DNA from: Vreelandella nigrificans
Lineage (GTDB): Bacteria; Pseudomonadota; Gammaproteobacteria; Pseudomonadales; Halomonadaceae
Direction of reading: 5' to 3'
DNA length: 64,000 bases
NCBI RefSeq assembly: GCF_002374315.1
Contig: NZ_NWUX01000015.1
Span: 1-64,000 of the forward strand
Below the pieces are notes generated by a model. That model was not told the origin of the DNA. It ran no database searches and saw nothing but the letters and a program-made list of their open reading frames with translations. Positions within the stretch are counted from its first letter, which is position 1. Every line of letters starts with the position of its first letter. This document shows positions 35,169-43,222 of this stretch, one piece after another. The position numbers and the translations under genes were made by a program.

Positions 35169-36475
35169 GTCAACCTTGGAACCGTCTTAGCCGCCGCCAG
35201 TTATTGAAAGGTTTAGGTGGCGCTTCAGCCCTTCCCCTGCTCGGTGCTATGCCGTCGTTGGCAATTGGGGGACAGCATGCTGGGCACGTAGTGGTTGTCG
35301 GGGGTGGCTTTGGTGGTGCGACAGCCGCCAAGTATCTCAAGCGGGCCAATCCTGCCATTAAGGTAACGCTCGTTGAACCGGCCGAAGTATTTTACACCTG
35401 CCCCTTCAGCAACCTTTTTCTGGGCGGCTTAAGGGATATGCGCTCTATTGCCCACAACTATGATGAGTTGCGACAACGTTACGGCGTTGACGTTATACAT
35501 GCATTAGCCGAAGACATTGATGCCGATGCACACAAGGTTCGCTTATCCACAGGCGATACCTTGCGCTACGACCGTTTGGTGCTGTCCCCAGGTGTTGATA
35601 TGCGCTGGGATGCATTAGATGGCTACGATGAAGCTGCCGCTGAAAAAGCGCCCCATGCCTGGAAAGCTGGCCATCAAACTACCTTATTAAAACAGCAGCT
35701 TGAAGCCATGGAAGATGGCGGCACCTTTATTATCGTGGCGCCAGACAACCCTTACCGTTGCCCACCAGGACCCTATGAGCGTGCCGGTATGGTGGCGCAC
35801 TATTTCAAAGAGCATAAACCTAACTCTAAGGTATTGATTTTAGACGCCAAAGATAACTTCTCCAAGCAAGGTTTGTTCACTGCGGGCTGGCAGCGTTTGT
35901 ACGGTGACCGTATCGAGTGGGTGGGTCTTTCCAATGATGGTCGCGTAACTCGTGTCGATGCAGATAATCTAGAAGTGGAAACTGAATTTGGTACACGCCA
36001 TCGCGCCGATGTGCTCAACGTCATCCCTCCTCAGAAGGCTGGCTGGATCGCAGACCGCGCCGGAGTAACCGATAGTTCTGGCTGGGTGCCTGTCAAACCA
36101 GACACATTTGAATCGCAACAGGTGAGCGATATTTATGTAGTAGGCGACGCAACAGTAGCAGCGCCGATGCCAAAATCAGGCTTCTGTGCCAACGCCCAAG
36201 CCAAAGTAGTGGCCGCGGCGATTGCATCATCGCTGGAACAACAGCCAGCACCTACGGCCTACTGGGCCAATACCTGCTATAGCTTAGTTGGCCCTAATTA
36301 CGGTATTTCTGTCGCTGGCGTGTACAGAGTCACCGACGGTGCAATTGCTGAGGTCCCTGGTGCAGGAGGCGTTAGCCCTGCCGACGCGCCGGACACGGTT
36401 CGGGCATTAGAGGCTGAGTATGCGGTTGGCTGGTACAATGCCATCTGCCAAGATACCTGGGGCACACAGGTATAA
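35165..36475 (+). CDS. fccB: Flavoprotein subunit of flavocytochrome c sulfide dehydrogenase
   Basis: A 436-residue FAD enzyme that oxidises sulfide to sulfur in the periplasm. A twin-arginine signal (SRRQLLKGLGG) starts the protein; the FAD-binding loop is VVVVGGGFGGATAAKYL (about 42-58). Cys79 in YTCPFSN and Cys199 in YRCPPGPYERA are family-conserved, and a later cysteine in KSGFCANAQAK lies near the FAD-contacting YVVGDATVAAPMPKSG segment. The C-terminal FCSD flavin-binding domain ends with NTCYSLVGPNYGISVAGVY. Length and motifs match FccB rather than membrane sulfide:quinone reductase. It is coupled to fccA by a 4-base overlap. Confidence 0.93.
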   Translation: MSQPWNRLSRRQLLKGLGGASALPLLGAMPSLAIGGQHAGHVVVVGGGFGGATAAKYLKRANPAIKVTLVEPAEVFYTCPFSNLFLGGLRDMRSIAHNYDELRQRYGVDVIHALAEDIDADAHKVRLSTGDTLRYDRLVLSPGVDMRWDALDGYDEAAAEKAPHAWKAGHQTTLLKQQLEAMEDGGTFIIVAPDNPYRCPPGPYERAGMVAHYFKEHKPNSKVLILDAKDNFSKQGLFTAGWQRLYGDRIEWVGLSNDGRVTRVDADNLEVETEFGTRHRADVLNVIPPQKAGWIADRAGVTDSSGWVPVKPDTFESQQVSDIYVVGDATVAAPMPKSGFCANAQAKVVAAAIASSLEQQPAPTAYWANTCYSLVGPNYGISVAGVYRVTDGAIAEVPGAGGVSPADAPDTVRALEAEYAVGWYNAICQDTWGTQV

Positions 36476-36479
36476 GTTA

Positions 36480-36528
36480 GCACTACGAACCGAGCCAGCA
36501 CTTCTAGCTAGCACCTGCACTTCGAACC
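36480..36528. repeat. Degenerate 18-19 bp tandem array
   Basis: The words GCACTACGAACC (36480), GCACTTCTAGC (36498) and GCACTTCGAACC (36517) recur at 18- and 19-base steps right after the fccB stop. Confidence 0.45.
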
Positions 36529-36538
36529 AGTGCGTCGA

Positions 36539-36567
36539 CGGGCTACCTGAACGGTGGCCCGTTTTGT
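36539..36567 (+). terminator. Terminator-like hairpin between fccB and the YeeE gene
   Basis: CGGGCTACC and GGTGGCCCG pair over 9 positions (one wobble) with a 5-base loop, followed by TTTTGTT. It may partly uncouple the transporter and soxYZ genes from fccAB. Confidence 0.65.
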
Positions 36568-36601
36568 TAATTAGCCCACCATGTAATGTAAGGAGACTAG
36601 C

Positions 36602-37639
36602 ATGAGTCATATTGAACTGACCCTGTGGGTAGGCGCGTTGATTGGCCTGCTGTTTGGCGCTGTTGGTCAGGCAAGTGGCTTTTGTTTACTCCGTGGCATT
36701 GCCAATACAGCCCAGGGAGACTCCCGAAAACTTCGCGCCTTTATGCTGGCAATGGCCATCGCGCTATTGGGAACCCAATGGCTTGCCGCACTGGACTACT
36801 TCTCACTGTCGGACTCGCTCTATATTATTCCCTCATTTTCATGGCTTTCACTGCCGCTAGGAGGCCTGCTGTTTGGCTATGGAATGGCGTTAGCTAACGG
36901 TTGCGGTGCGCGAGCGCTCGTCTTATTGGGAAGCGGTAACCTACGCAGTTTAGTTGTCGTAATGTGCCTTGGTATCGGGGCCTATATCGCCCTTTCCGGT
37001 GTACTTGCTCCAGGGCGTATCTACCTTGAACAAACCACCTCGATGACTCTGGCATCCCGAGATATTGCGGGGCTAGTCACGCTACCTGCGTGGGCCGTTG
37101 CAACGCCTATCGGCTTGCTCATAGCCGCCTGGGCATTTTCCAACGCAAACTTTCGCGCCTCACCACGTGATTGGATCAGTGGCCTTATCATTGGTGCTTT
37201 AGTACCCGCTGGCTGGTATGCAACGGGAGTGCTCGGCTTTGATGATTTTGAGCCAATGCGCTTAGCAAGCCTGACTTTTGTGGCGCCGATTGGTGCTTCC
37301 TTACAATATTTAATGCTCTCAACCGGCACTCGGCTAAGTTTTGGCGTCGCGGTTGTGGGAGGCATTATTATCGGCGCATTTGCCATGGCACTGGTCCGGC
37401 GTGACTTTCACTGGCAGGGGTTCCAGGGGCCTGGCCAAATGGCGCGCAGCATGACGGGAGCATTCATGATGGGGGTTGGCGGGGTATTGGCATTGGGCTG
37501 CTCAATCGGCCAGGGGCTAACCGGTATGTCTACGCTGGCACTACCCAGCATCATCGCGCTGCTGTGTATTATGCTTGGCGCCTATCTAGGGGTTAAAGGC
37601 CCGCTTTCGCTTGCTAACCTCACAAGCAGCCAGCAGTAG
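36602..37639 (+). CDS. YeeE/YedE-family sulfur-compound transporter
   Basis: A 345-residue membrane protein with about ten helices. The two conserved family motifs are present in internal-repeat positions: GQASGFCLLRG and LANGCGARALVLLGSGNLRS in the first half, ALGCSIGQGLTGMSTLALPS in the second. Their cysteines are those used by thiosulfate-uptake YeeE (TsuA) relatives to pass the substrate. AAGGAG precedes the ATG. It lies between fccB and soxYZ, so thiosulfate or another reduced sulfur species is the probable cargo; import or export is unknown. Confidence 0.88.
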   Translation: MSHIELTLWVGALIGLLFGAVGQASGFCLLRGIANTAQGDSRKLRAFMLAMAIALLGTQWLAALDYFSLSDSLYIIPSFSWLSLPLGGLLFGYGMALANGCGARALVLLGSGNLRSLVVVMCLGIGAYIALSGVLAPGRIYLEQTTSMTLASRDIAGLVTLPAWAVATPIGLLIAAWAFSNANFRASPRDWISGLIIGALVPAGWYATGVLGFDDFEPMRLASLTFVAPIGASLQYLMLSTGTRLSFGVAVVGGIIIGAFAMALVRRDFHWQGFQGPGQMARSMTGAFMMGVGGVLALGCSIGQGLTGMSTLALPSIIALLCIMLGAYLGVKGPLSLANLTSSQQ

Positions 37640-37680
37640 CCGCGCAGGTCGGATTGCATTCCGTTATTAAGGAGAGGCTT

Positions 37681-38499
37681 ATGTCTCACTCATATCGCAT
37701 AAAAACAGCGCTATCGCGTCGAAAAGTCCTGCAACACGGCGCTGCGGGCTTAGGATTAATACTGCTGTCGCCCTTTGCTTGGGCCAGTGAGGCTTGGCAG
37801 CAGCTTGATGCTGCCAAGCAAATTTTAAATGGCGCAACACCGATCACTCAAGGACTGACACTTGATTTACCGCATGTCTCTGAAGATGGTTCTGCGGTGC
37901 CCTTAGGTATTCAGTTCAATGGAGATTTAGCAGATGATGACTATTTAACCGATATTCACTTATTTGCAGCTGGCAACCCTCAGCCTGAAATTGCCACCTT
38001 TCGGCTTAATGAATTAAGCCGTTATCCCGATATAGCAACGCGCGTGCGACTCAACGAAACCCAGCACGTGGTGGCTATTGCCAAAAGCCATCAAGGGCAG
38101 ACATTTGCGGTGTCACAGGAAGTGCGCATTACCGTTAGCGGTTGCTTAATGCGTAGCGAAGACAGCCAGACCGAACCTCTGACAAATCCCCGTGTCAGCG
38201 TTAACCAGCAAGTAGCTGCAGGTGACTCCTTAGAAGTCCGCACGCTGATTAATCACCCTATGGAAACGGGCCTTCGGGAAGACAGCAGTGGTGAGCGCTT
38301 ACCGCGCCATATTATCGAGCAGTTTACCGTACGCTTAGGAGATGAGGTCGCTTTTGAGGCTGAGCTGCATCAATCCATTTCAGCTAACCCCTATTTGCGA
38401 TTTCATCTGACGCCGCACCAAAGCGGAGAACTCGTATTTGAGTGGCAAGATGACCAAGATAACCAGGCTCGTCATACCAGTGAGCTCTCGGTCAGTTAA
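37681..38499 (+). CDS. soxYZ: SoxY-SoxZ fusion protein (thiosulfate oxidation carrier)
   Basis: A 272-residue exported fusion of the two halves of the Sox carrier complex. A twin-arginine-like signal (SRRKVLQHGAAGLG) precedes a SoxY domain (about 35-158) and a SoxZ immunoglobulin-like domain (about 168-272: NPRVSVNQQVAAGDSLEVRTLINHPMETG). Free SoxY ends in a GGCGG swinging arm whose Cys carries the substrate; here Cys155 sits in TVSGCLMRSE, internal, without the glycine-rich tail. The ATG at 37681 has AAGGAGAG before it; an in-frame TTG at 37654 is less likely. It follows the YeeE gene by 41 bases. No soxXA, soxB or soxCD is in the window. Confidence 0.87.
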   Translation: MSHSYRIKTALSRRKVLQHGAAGLGLILLSPFAWASEAWQQLDAAKQILNGATPITQGLTLDLPHVSEDGSAVPLGIQFNGDLADDDYLTDIHLFAAGNPQPEIATFRLNELSRYPDIATRVRLNETQHVVAIAKSHQGQTFAVSQEVRITVSGCLMRSEDSQTEPLTNPRVSVNQQVAAGDSLEVRTLINHPMETGLREDSSGERLPRHIIEQFTVRLGDEVAFEAELHQSISANPYLRFHLTPHQSGELVFEWQDDQDNQARHTSELSVS

Positions 38500-38537
38500 C
38501 GTAATTAATTAGCTACTAGACATTATTCATCTGCCAA

Positions 38538-38576
38538 AACCAACAACGCCAAGCTTAAAGCCTGGCGTTGTTGGTT
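38538..38576. terminator. Bidirectional hairpin between soxYZ and uspA-like gene
   Basis: AACCAACAACGCCA and TGGCGTTGTTGGTT form a perfect 14-bp stem with an 11-base loop, 14 bases before the convergent stop at 38591. Confidence 0.8.
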
Positions 38577-38590
38577 ATGCTAGGTGCTAC

Positions 38591-39019
38591 TTAGCGTACG
38601 ATCATTACCGACACCTTGGCGTGGTGTACCACGTGCTCGGCATTTGGCCCCAGAACATAGTCAACAAATTTTCGCTTGGTATGTGATGCCATCACAATCA
38701 AATCAGCATCTATCTTTTTGCCTACTTTAATAATGGCTTCCCAAGGTGAACCATCGACAATCACGCTCTGCACTTTTACGTCTTCAGGCACATTCTCTTT
38801 AATAAACGCATGCTGGGCCTCCTTAATGGCCTCATGAGCCTTTTGGGAGAAGTTCTTAGGAAAATAAGCGCCCACCATGGGCATCTTAAATTCCGGCAGC
38901 ACGGTCACAAGGTGTAACGAGGCACCGAAGGTCTGGCAAAGCGTAATAGCGGTCGGCAGTGCCTTTTGCCATGACGCTGGCTCGTTCAGATCAACAGGAA
39001 GTAATATCTTATTATACAT
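38591..39019 (-). CDS. Universal stress protein UspA family, TRAP-associated
   Basis: A 142-residue Usp-fold protein (MYNKILLPVDLNEPASWQKAL at the start, DLIVMASHTKRKFVDYVLGPNAEHVVHHAKVSVMIVR at the end, read as two parts). In ATP-binding UspA proteins the region after the fourth strand reads GxxGx9GS; here the first two glycines are replaced (SHTKRKF), so nucleotide binding is doubtful. It starts 10 bases after the TRAP permease stop, with GGAGG before the ATG. In Halomonas elongata a UspA protein, TeaD, regulates its adjacent TRAP carrier TeaABC; a like role here is inference. Confidence 0.85.
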   Translation of the reverse strand: MYNKILLPVDLNEPASWQKALPTAITLCQTFGASLHLVTVLPEFKMPMVGAYFPKNFSQKAHEAIKEAQHAFIKENVPEDVKVQSVIVDGSPWEAIIKVGKKIDADLIVMASHTKRKFVDYVLGPNAEHVVHHAKVSVMIVR

Positions 39020-39029
39020 AATGCCTCCG

Positions 39030-41633
39030 CTAGGCTACTGCAGCCGCCTTGTCTGGACGCCCAGTATTGCGGCGTCGACGCTGAAGAAGAACGACAAGGG
39101 CAAAAATGGCAAAGCCAGGTATCCACATCCACTCCTTCGCCCAACGATCCACAGGTGCTAGCACCTCAATGATCTCTTGGTCAAAGTCGAAACCCAGGTC
39201 CTGTGCCAAGCTGCCAAACTGAATAAAGTCGACAGTCGCCCGATCCCCTTCTACCCATAGTTCTATACCGAGCCTTTCCATGCGTTCTTCCCCGGTGTCG
39301 CCTCGTGGGACAGGCACAAGCAGATAGGTCGTCATGGGATCGCCGAAACTATCTTCTCCGGCAATTTGCACGCGTAAGCTGCTACCATCTTCTACTTGGC
39401 CCAGCACTTCAGCAAACTGGGAAGGTGGTATCGATTCATAGGGGTCATGGATTTTGTCCATCCAGAACCCAGGGCGGAAGAGCGTAAAGGCGACCAATAG
39501 CAGCAGTAGTGATTCATACCAGCGGCTACGCACTAACATATACCCTTGCGTGCCAGCGGCAAAAATCAGCATGGCAATGGTCGCGATAATAAACACGACA
39601 ATCCCCTGCATAAACGACACGTTAATGAGCAGCAGGTCGGTATTAAAGATAAACAGGAATGGTAGTGCCGCTGTGCGCAGGCTGTAGTAAAACGCCTGGA
39701 AGCCGGTACGCAGTGGGTCGCCCCCTGAGACCGCCGCTGCCGCAAACGAAGCCAGCCCCACCGGCGGTGTTACATCCGCCATGATGCCAAAATAGAAAAC
39801 GAACAAGTGAACCGCGATCAGCGGCACGATCAAGCCGTTTTGCTGGCCTAGCATGACGATAACGGGTGCCATCAATGCCGATACTACGATGTAGTTAGCC
39901 GTTGTCGGCAAGCCCATGCCTAAAATCAGACTGAGTAGCGCGGTTAGCAGCAGAATCAGCATCAGGTTACCGCCTGACAGGATTTCCACTACATCAGCTA
40001 ACACCAGGCCAACCCCGGTTTGCGATACAGCACCTACTACAATGCCTGCTGTGGCGGTCGCAATACCGATACCAATCATATTGCGCGCACCAGCTACCAA
40101 TCCATCCCACAGGTCTAAGCAACCTTCTTTCACATCATCGGCCAGCTTACTGCGCCCACGGAACATAGCGATAAGAGGGCGTTGCGTTACCATGATAAAG
40201 ATCATGAATACGGTTGCCCAAAATGCGGATAGCCCTGGAGACAGGCGTTCCACCATCAAGCACCATACCAGTACAACTACCGGAAGAATGTAGTGCAGCC
40301 CCACCATGACGGTAGGTTTCGTCTGGGGAAGTTTGATGACTTTTGATGAAGGGTCATCCAACTCCAGCTCAGGGTAATTGGCGCCCACTTTTAACAGGCC
40401 AATATAAATCACCGAAAGGCCCACAGCGACAACCCAAGGGGTTGCATCACCCAGCACAGGCTTAAGCCACCCAAGGCCATAATAGACAGCAAATGAAAGC
40501 GCCATCAGCAAAATAAGGCCGGTTAGAAAACCAATTACCTTATTTAGCAGTGGGCGAACAGGATTGCTGGACGGCAACCCCGTCATGTTCGCCTTAAGTG
40601 CCTCAAGGTGAACAATATAAATCAATGCAATATAAGAGATTATCGCGGGCAAAAAGGCATGCTTAATAACTTCTACATAGGGAATGCCGACATACTCAAC
40701 CATCAGAAAAGCAGCAGCCCCCATGACGGGTGGCATAATCTGACCATTGACTGACGAAGAGACCTCAACGGCACCAGCCTTTTCGGCACTAAAGCCAACT
40801 CGCTTCATCATCGGAATCGTAAAGGTACCCGTTGTCACCGTATTGGCGATCGACGATCCCGAGATCAACCCGGTCATACCTGACGCAACCACAGCGGCTT
40901 TGGCAGGGCCACCTTTAAAGTGCCCAAGCATCGAGAAGGCAACTTTTATAAAATAATTCCCAGCTCCAGCTTTATCCAGCAGTGCCCCGAAGAGTACAAA
41001 CAGGAAAACAAAACTCGTGGAAACACCAACAGCGATGCCAAAAACACCCTGGGTACCTAACCACTGGTGGTTAATCAAGCCGTGAAGGCTAACACCACGG
41101 TGGGCTAGTATGCCCGGCATGTGTGGGCCGAATAGCGAATAGATAATAAACAAACCTGCCACTACCATTAATGGCGGTCCAAGCGCTCGTCGCGCCGCTT
41201 CTAGCAATAGCACGATGCCGATAACGCCAACCACCACATCTTGGGTGATGGGGCGCCCCGGCCGCTGGGCAAGATCTGAGTAAAATAAGAAGAGATAAGC
41301 GCCACAGAAAGTAGCCACTGCTGCGAAAAGCCAGTCTTGTAGTGGAATGCGATCTCTAGGCGATCGCTTTAGCGCTGGGTAGGCCATAAAGGCCAAAAAA
41401 AGCGCAAATGCCAAATGGATTGAACGGGCCTCAGTCGCATTAAATACGCCGAAGCCAACCATATAAGGAAGTGGCGATGCAATCCATAGCTGAAACAGCG
41501 ACCAGGCAGCTGCAATACTAACGAGCAGCTTACCGGGTATTCCTAGGGGTTTCCTTGCCCCTGTATCGCTGGATGCGACCATATCCTCCAGGTCGTTCCC
41601 AGCGGCTGCCGAAGGGTGTTTGTCATCACGCAT
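39030..41633 (-). CDS. TRAP transporter fused permease (DctQ-DctM type) with DUF3394 tail
   Basis: An 867-residue inner-membrane protein joining the small and large TRAP permeases in one chain, the usual form for TAXI-type systems. Helices fill about residues 30-730; family motifs include GSSIANTVTTGTFTIPMMKRVGF (about 255-277), VNGQIMPPVMGAAAFLM and GMGLPTTANYIVVSALMAPV. A C-terminal soluble piece (about 735-835) ahead of one last helix corresponds to DUF3394. The gene lies between the TAXI binding-protein gene and the UspA gene on one strand. Transport is driven by a sodium or proton gradient. The substrate is unknown. Confidence 0.92.
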   Translation of the reverse strand: MRDDKHPSAAAGNDLEDMVASSDTGARKPLGIPGKLLVSIAAAWSLFQLWIASPLPYMVGFGVFNATEARSIHLAFALFLAFMAYPALKRSPRDRIPLQDWLFAAVATFCGAYLFLFYSDLAQRPGRPITQDVVVGVIGIVLLLEAARRALGPPLMVVAGLFIIYSLFGPHMPGILAHRGVSLHGLINHQWLGTQGVFGIAVGVSTSFVFLFVLFGALLDKAGAGNYFIKVAFSMLGHFKGGPAKAAVVASGMTGLISGSSIANTVTTGTFTIPMMKRVGFSAEKAGAVEVSSSVNGQIMPPVMGAAAFLMVEYVGIPYVEVIKHAFLPAIISYIALIYIVHLEALKANMTGLPSSNPVRPLLNKVIGFLTGLILLMALSFAVYYGLGWLKPVLGDATPWVVAVGLSVIYIGLLKVGANYPELELDDPSSKVIKLPQTKPTVMVGLHYILPVVVLVWCLMVERLSPGLSAFWATVFMIFIMVTQRPLIAMFRGRSKLADDVKEGCLDLWDGLVAGARNMIGIGIATATAGIVVGAVSQTGVGLVLADVVEILSGGNLMLILLLTALLSLILGMGLPTTANYIVVSALMAPVIVMLGQQNGLIVPLIAVHLFVFYFGIMADVTPPVGLASFAAAAVSGGDPLRTGFQAFYYSLRTAALPFLFIFNTDLLLINVSFMQGIVVFIIATIAMLIFAAGTQGYMLVRSRWYESLLLLLVAFTLFRPGFWMDKIHDPYESIPPSQFAEVLGQVEDGSSLRVQIAGEDSFGDPMTTYLLVPVPRGDTGEERMERLGIELWVEGDRATVDFIQFGSLAQDLGFDFDQEIIEVLAPVDRWAKEWMWIPGFAIFALVVLLQRRRRNTGRPDKAAAVA

Positions 41634-41655
41634 ACGCTTGCCCTGCCTAATGGTC

Positions 41656-41710
41656 AGCGCTGAGAATCAGCGCTTTCAACAAGAAGCGCGGACACCCAGG
41701 GTGCCCGCGC
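41656..41710 (-). promoter_or_regulatory. Two hairpins between the TAXI receptor and permease genes
   Basis: Hairpin 41686-41710 (12-bp arms, 11 paired, one-base centre) and hairpin 41656-41674 (AGCGCTGA-gaa-TCAGCGCT, perfect 8-bp stem) lie in the 133-base spacer. Such structures usually lower read-through into the permease or protect the receptor mRNA. Confidence 0.6.
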
Positions 41711-41766
41711 TCCATCACTCACAATGAACGCTACTCATCTACCGCTATGAGCGTCATGTTACCGAT

Positions 41767-42747
41767 TTACTCGATCCAGCCACGCTCGCGATAATAACGC
41801 GCTGCACCATCGTGTAGCGGAGCGGTTAAGCCGTCAGAGATCATGTCTTCTTCATTCAGGTTTTCAAACGCTGGGTGTAGACGCTTGAAACGATCGAAGT
41901 TTTCGAAAACAGCTTTCACTGTTTCGTAAATAATGTCTTCGTCAACGTCTGTAGAAGAAACAAAGGTTGCTGCTACACCAAAGGTTTCAACGTCTTCATC
42001 GTTACCACGGTACAAACCACCCGGAATAACGGAACGGGTGTAGTAGGGGTACTCTTCAATCAGGGCATCAATTTCATCGCCCGTCACTGACACAATGCGC
42101 GCATCGATCGTGGTAGTCGCTTCCTGAATAGAACCGTTCGGGTGGCCTACCACGTACACCATAGCATCGATGTTGTTATCAGAAAGTGCCGCAGCCTGCT
42201 CAGCAGCGTCCAGCTGAGATGCTAACGCAAAGGTGCCCTCATCCCATCCAAACGCATCCATGACCACATCCATGGTATTGCGCTGACCAGAGCCGGGGTT
42301 GCCGATATTGACACGCTTGCCAGGGAAATCGCTGATGTTTTCGATACCGGAATTAGCACGGGCAACAACCGTTAGTGGCTCACCATGCATGGTGAAGACA
42401 GCACGCATATCTTCCCAGGCGCCATCTTCTTCGAAGTTGGCTTCGCCGTGGAAAGCACGGTACTGAACGTCAGACTGCACGACGCCCATGTCCAGCTCGC
42501 CGCTCTTCATACCATTCACGTTGGCAACCGAGCCGCCGGTAGAGGGAGCGTTACAGCGAATGTTGTGCTCGTCGCTACCGCGGTTGACCATACGGCAGAC
42601 CGACTGGCCCACCACATAGTAAACGCCGGTTTGACCGCCGGTACCGATGGTAATGTAACGTTCCTGAGCCACTGCCGGAGAAGCAAAGCTGGCCGCTGCT
42701 ATCAGCGCGCCTGAAAAGGCAGCGGTAGAAAATACATGGCGTTTCAT
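41767..42747 (-). CDS. TAXI-family TRAP transporter substrate-binding protein
   Basis: A 326-residue periplasmic receptor. The signal peptide ends near AVAQ (residue 27). The mature start ERYITIGTGGQTGVYYVVGQSVCRMVNRG is the hallmark of TAXI (TRAP-associated extracytoplasmic immunogenic) proteins, and NIGNPGSGQRNTMDVVMDAFGW follows near residue 150. AAGAGG precedes the ATG. It heads the operon TAXI receptor-fused permease-UspA. Glutamate or other dicarboxylic and amino acids are typical ligands of the family; nothing here fixes the ligand. Confidence 0.92.
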   Translation of the reverse strand: MKRHVFSTAAFSGALIAAASFASPAVAQERYITIGTGGQTGVYYVVGQSVCRMVNRGSDEHNIRCNAPSTGGSVANVNGMKSGELDMGVVQSDVQYRAFHGEANFEEDGAWEDMRAVFTMHGEPLTVVARANSGIENISDFPGKRVNIGNPGSGQRNTMDVVMDAFGWDEGTFALASQLDAAEQAAALSDNNIDAMVYVVGHPNGSIQEATTTIDARIVSVTGDEIDALIEEYPYYTRSVIPGGLYRGNDEDVETFGVAATFVSSTDVDEDIIYETVKAVFENFDRFKRLHPAFENLNEEDMISDGLTAPLHDGAARYYRERGWIE

Positions 42748-42929
42748 GGAAATACCTCTTTATCTTGATGTTATGAGCGTTATGCGCTTTGAACCCACCT
42801 GCAGAACGGTTCCCCTCAGGTGCATCTACTTCAAAACGTTTTCAAGACAATCTTTTGCAAGCACCAAAAGCCAGTGCCAACTGTTACTACTTTAGCGAAA
42901 AAAGATGCATTTGGCGAAATACCATTGTT

Positions 42930-43028
42930 TCTCAAGAGCTTTGTCTCTCAAGAACTTGGTTATCTCTCAAGAACCCGGTTATCTCTCAAGAACCCGGTTA
43001 TTTCTCAAGCACTTAATTGATTCTCAAG
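42930..43028. repeat. 19-bp direct-repeat array upstream of the TAXI operon
   Basis: The word TCTCAAG recurs at 42930, 42946, 42965, 42984, 43003 and 43022. The last four steps are exactly 19 bases, and the central units (CTCTCAAGAACCCGGTTAT) are identical. The array fills part of the 475-base gap 42748-43222 between the DctM stop and the TAXI gene; the rest of that gap shows no gene. Confidence 0.85.
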
Positions 43029-43222
43029 CACCTGATCGCTTAGCAAGCGCCTGAAACCACTGCACAGTTTAACGCTCTGTGCTTTGAGTCTAGTCGTCTT
43101 AAGCGTTTAGTAGGCGTTAATTGTGGTAACCGCGAGAAGGTATGCGCGTCACGCATACCCCATGTAGGTTTGTAGACACGAACTTTCTCCCATGTACTAC
43201 CTCGCTCGCGCGCCCCCAATAT

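Noticed and set aside
42930..43028. CRISPR-like direct repeats
   Set aside because: Units abut with no spacers, the period is 19 bases and no cas gene is present; it is a plain tandem array.
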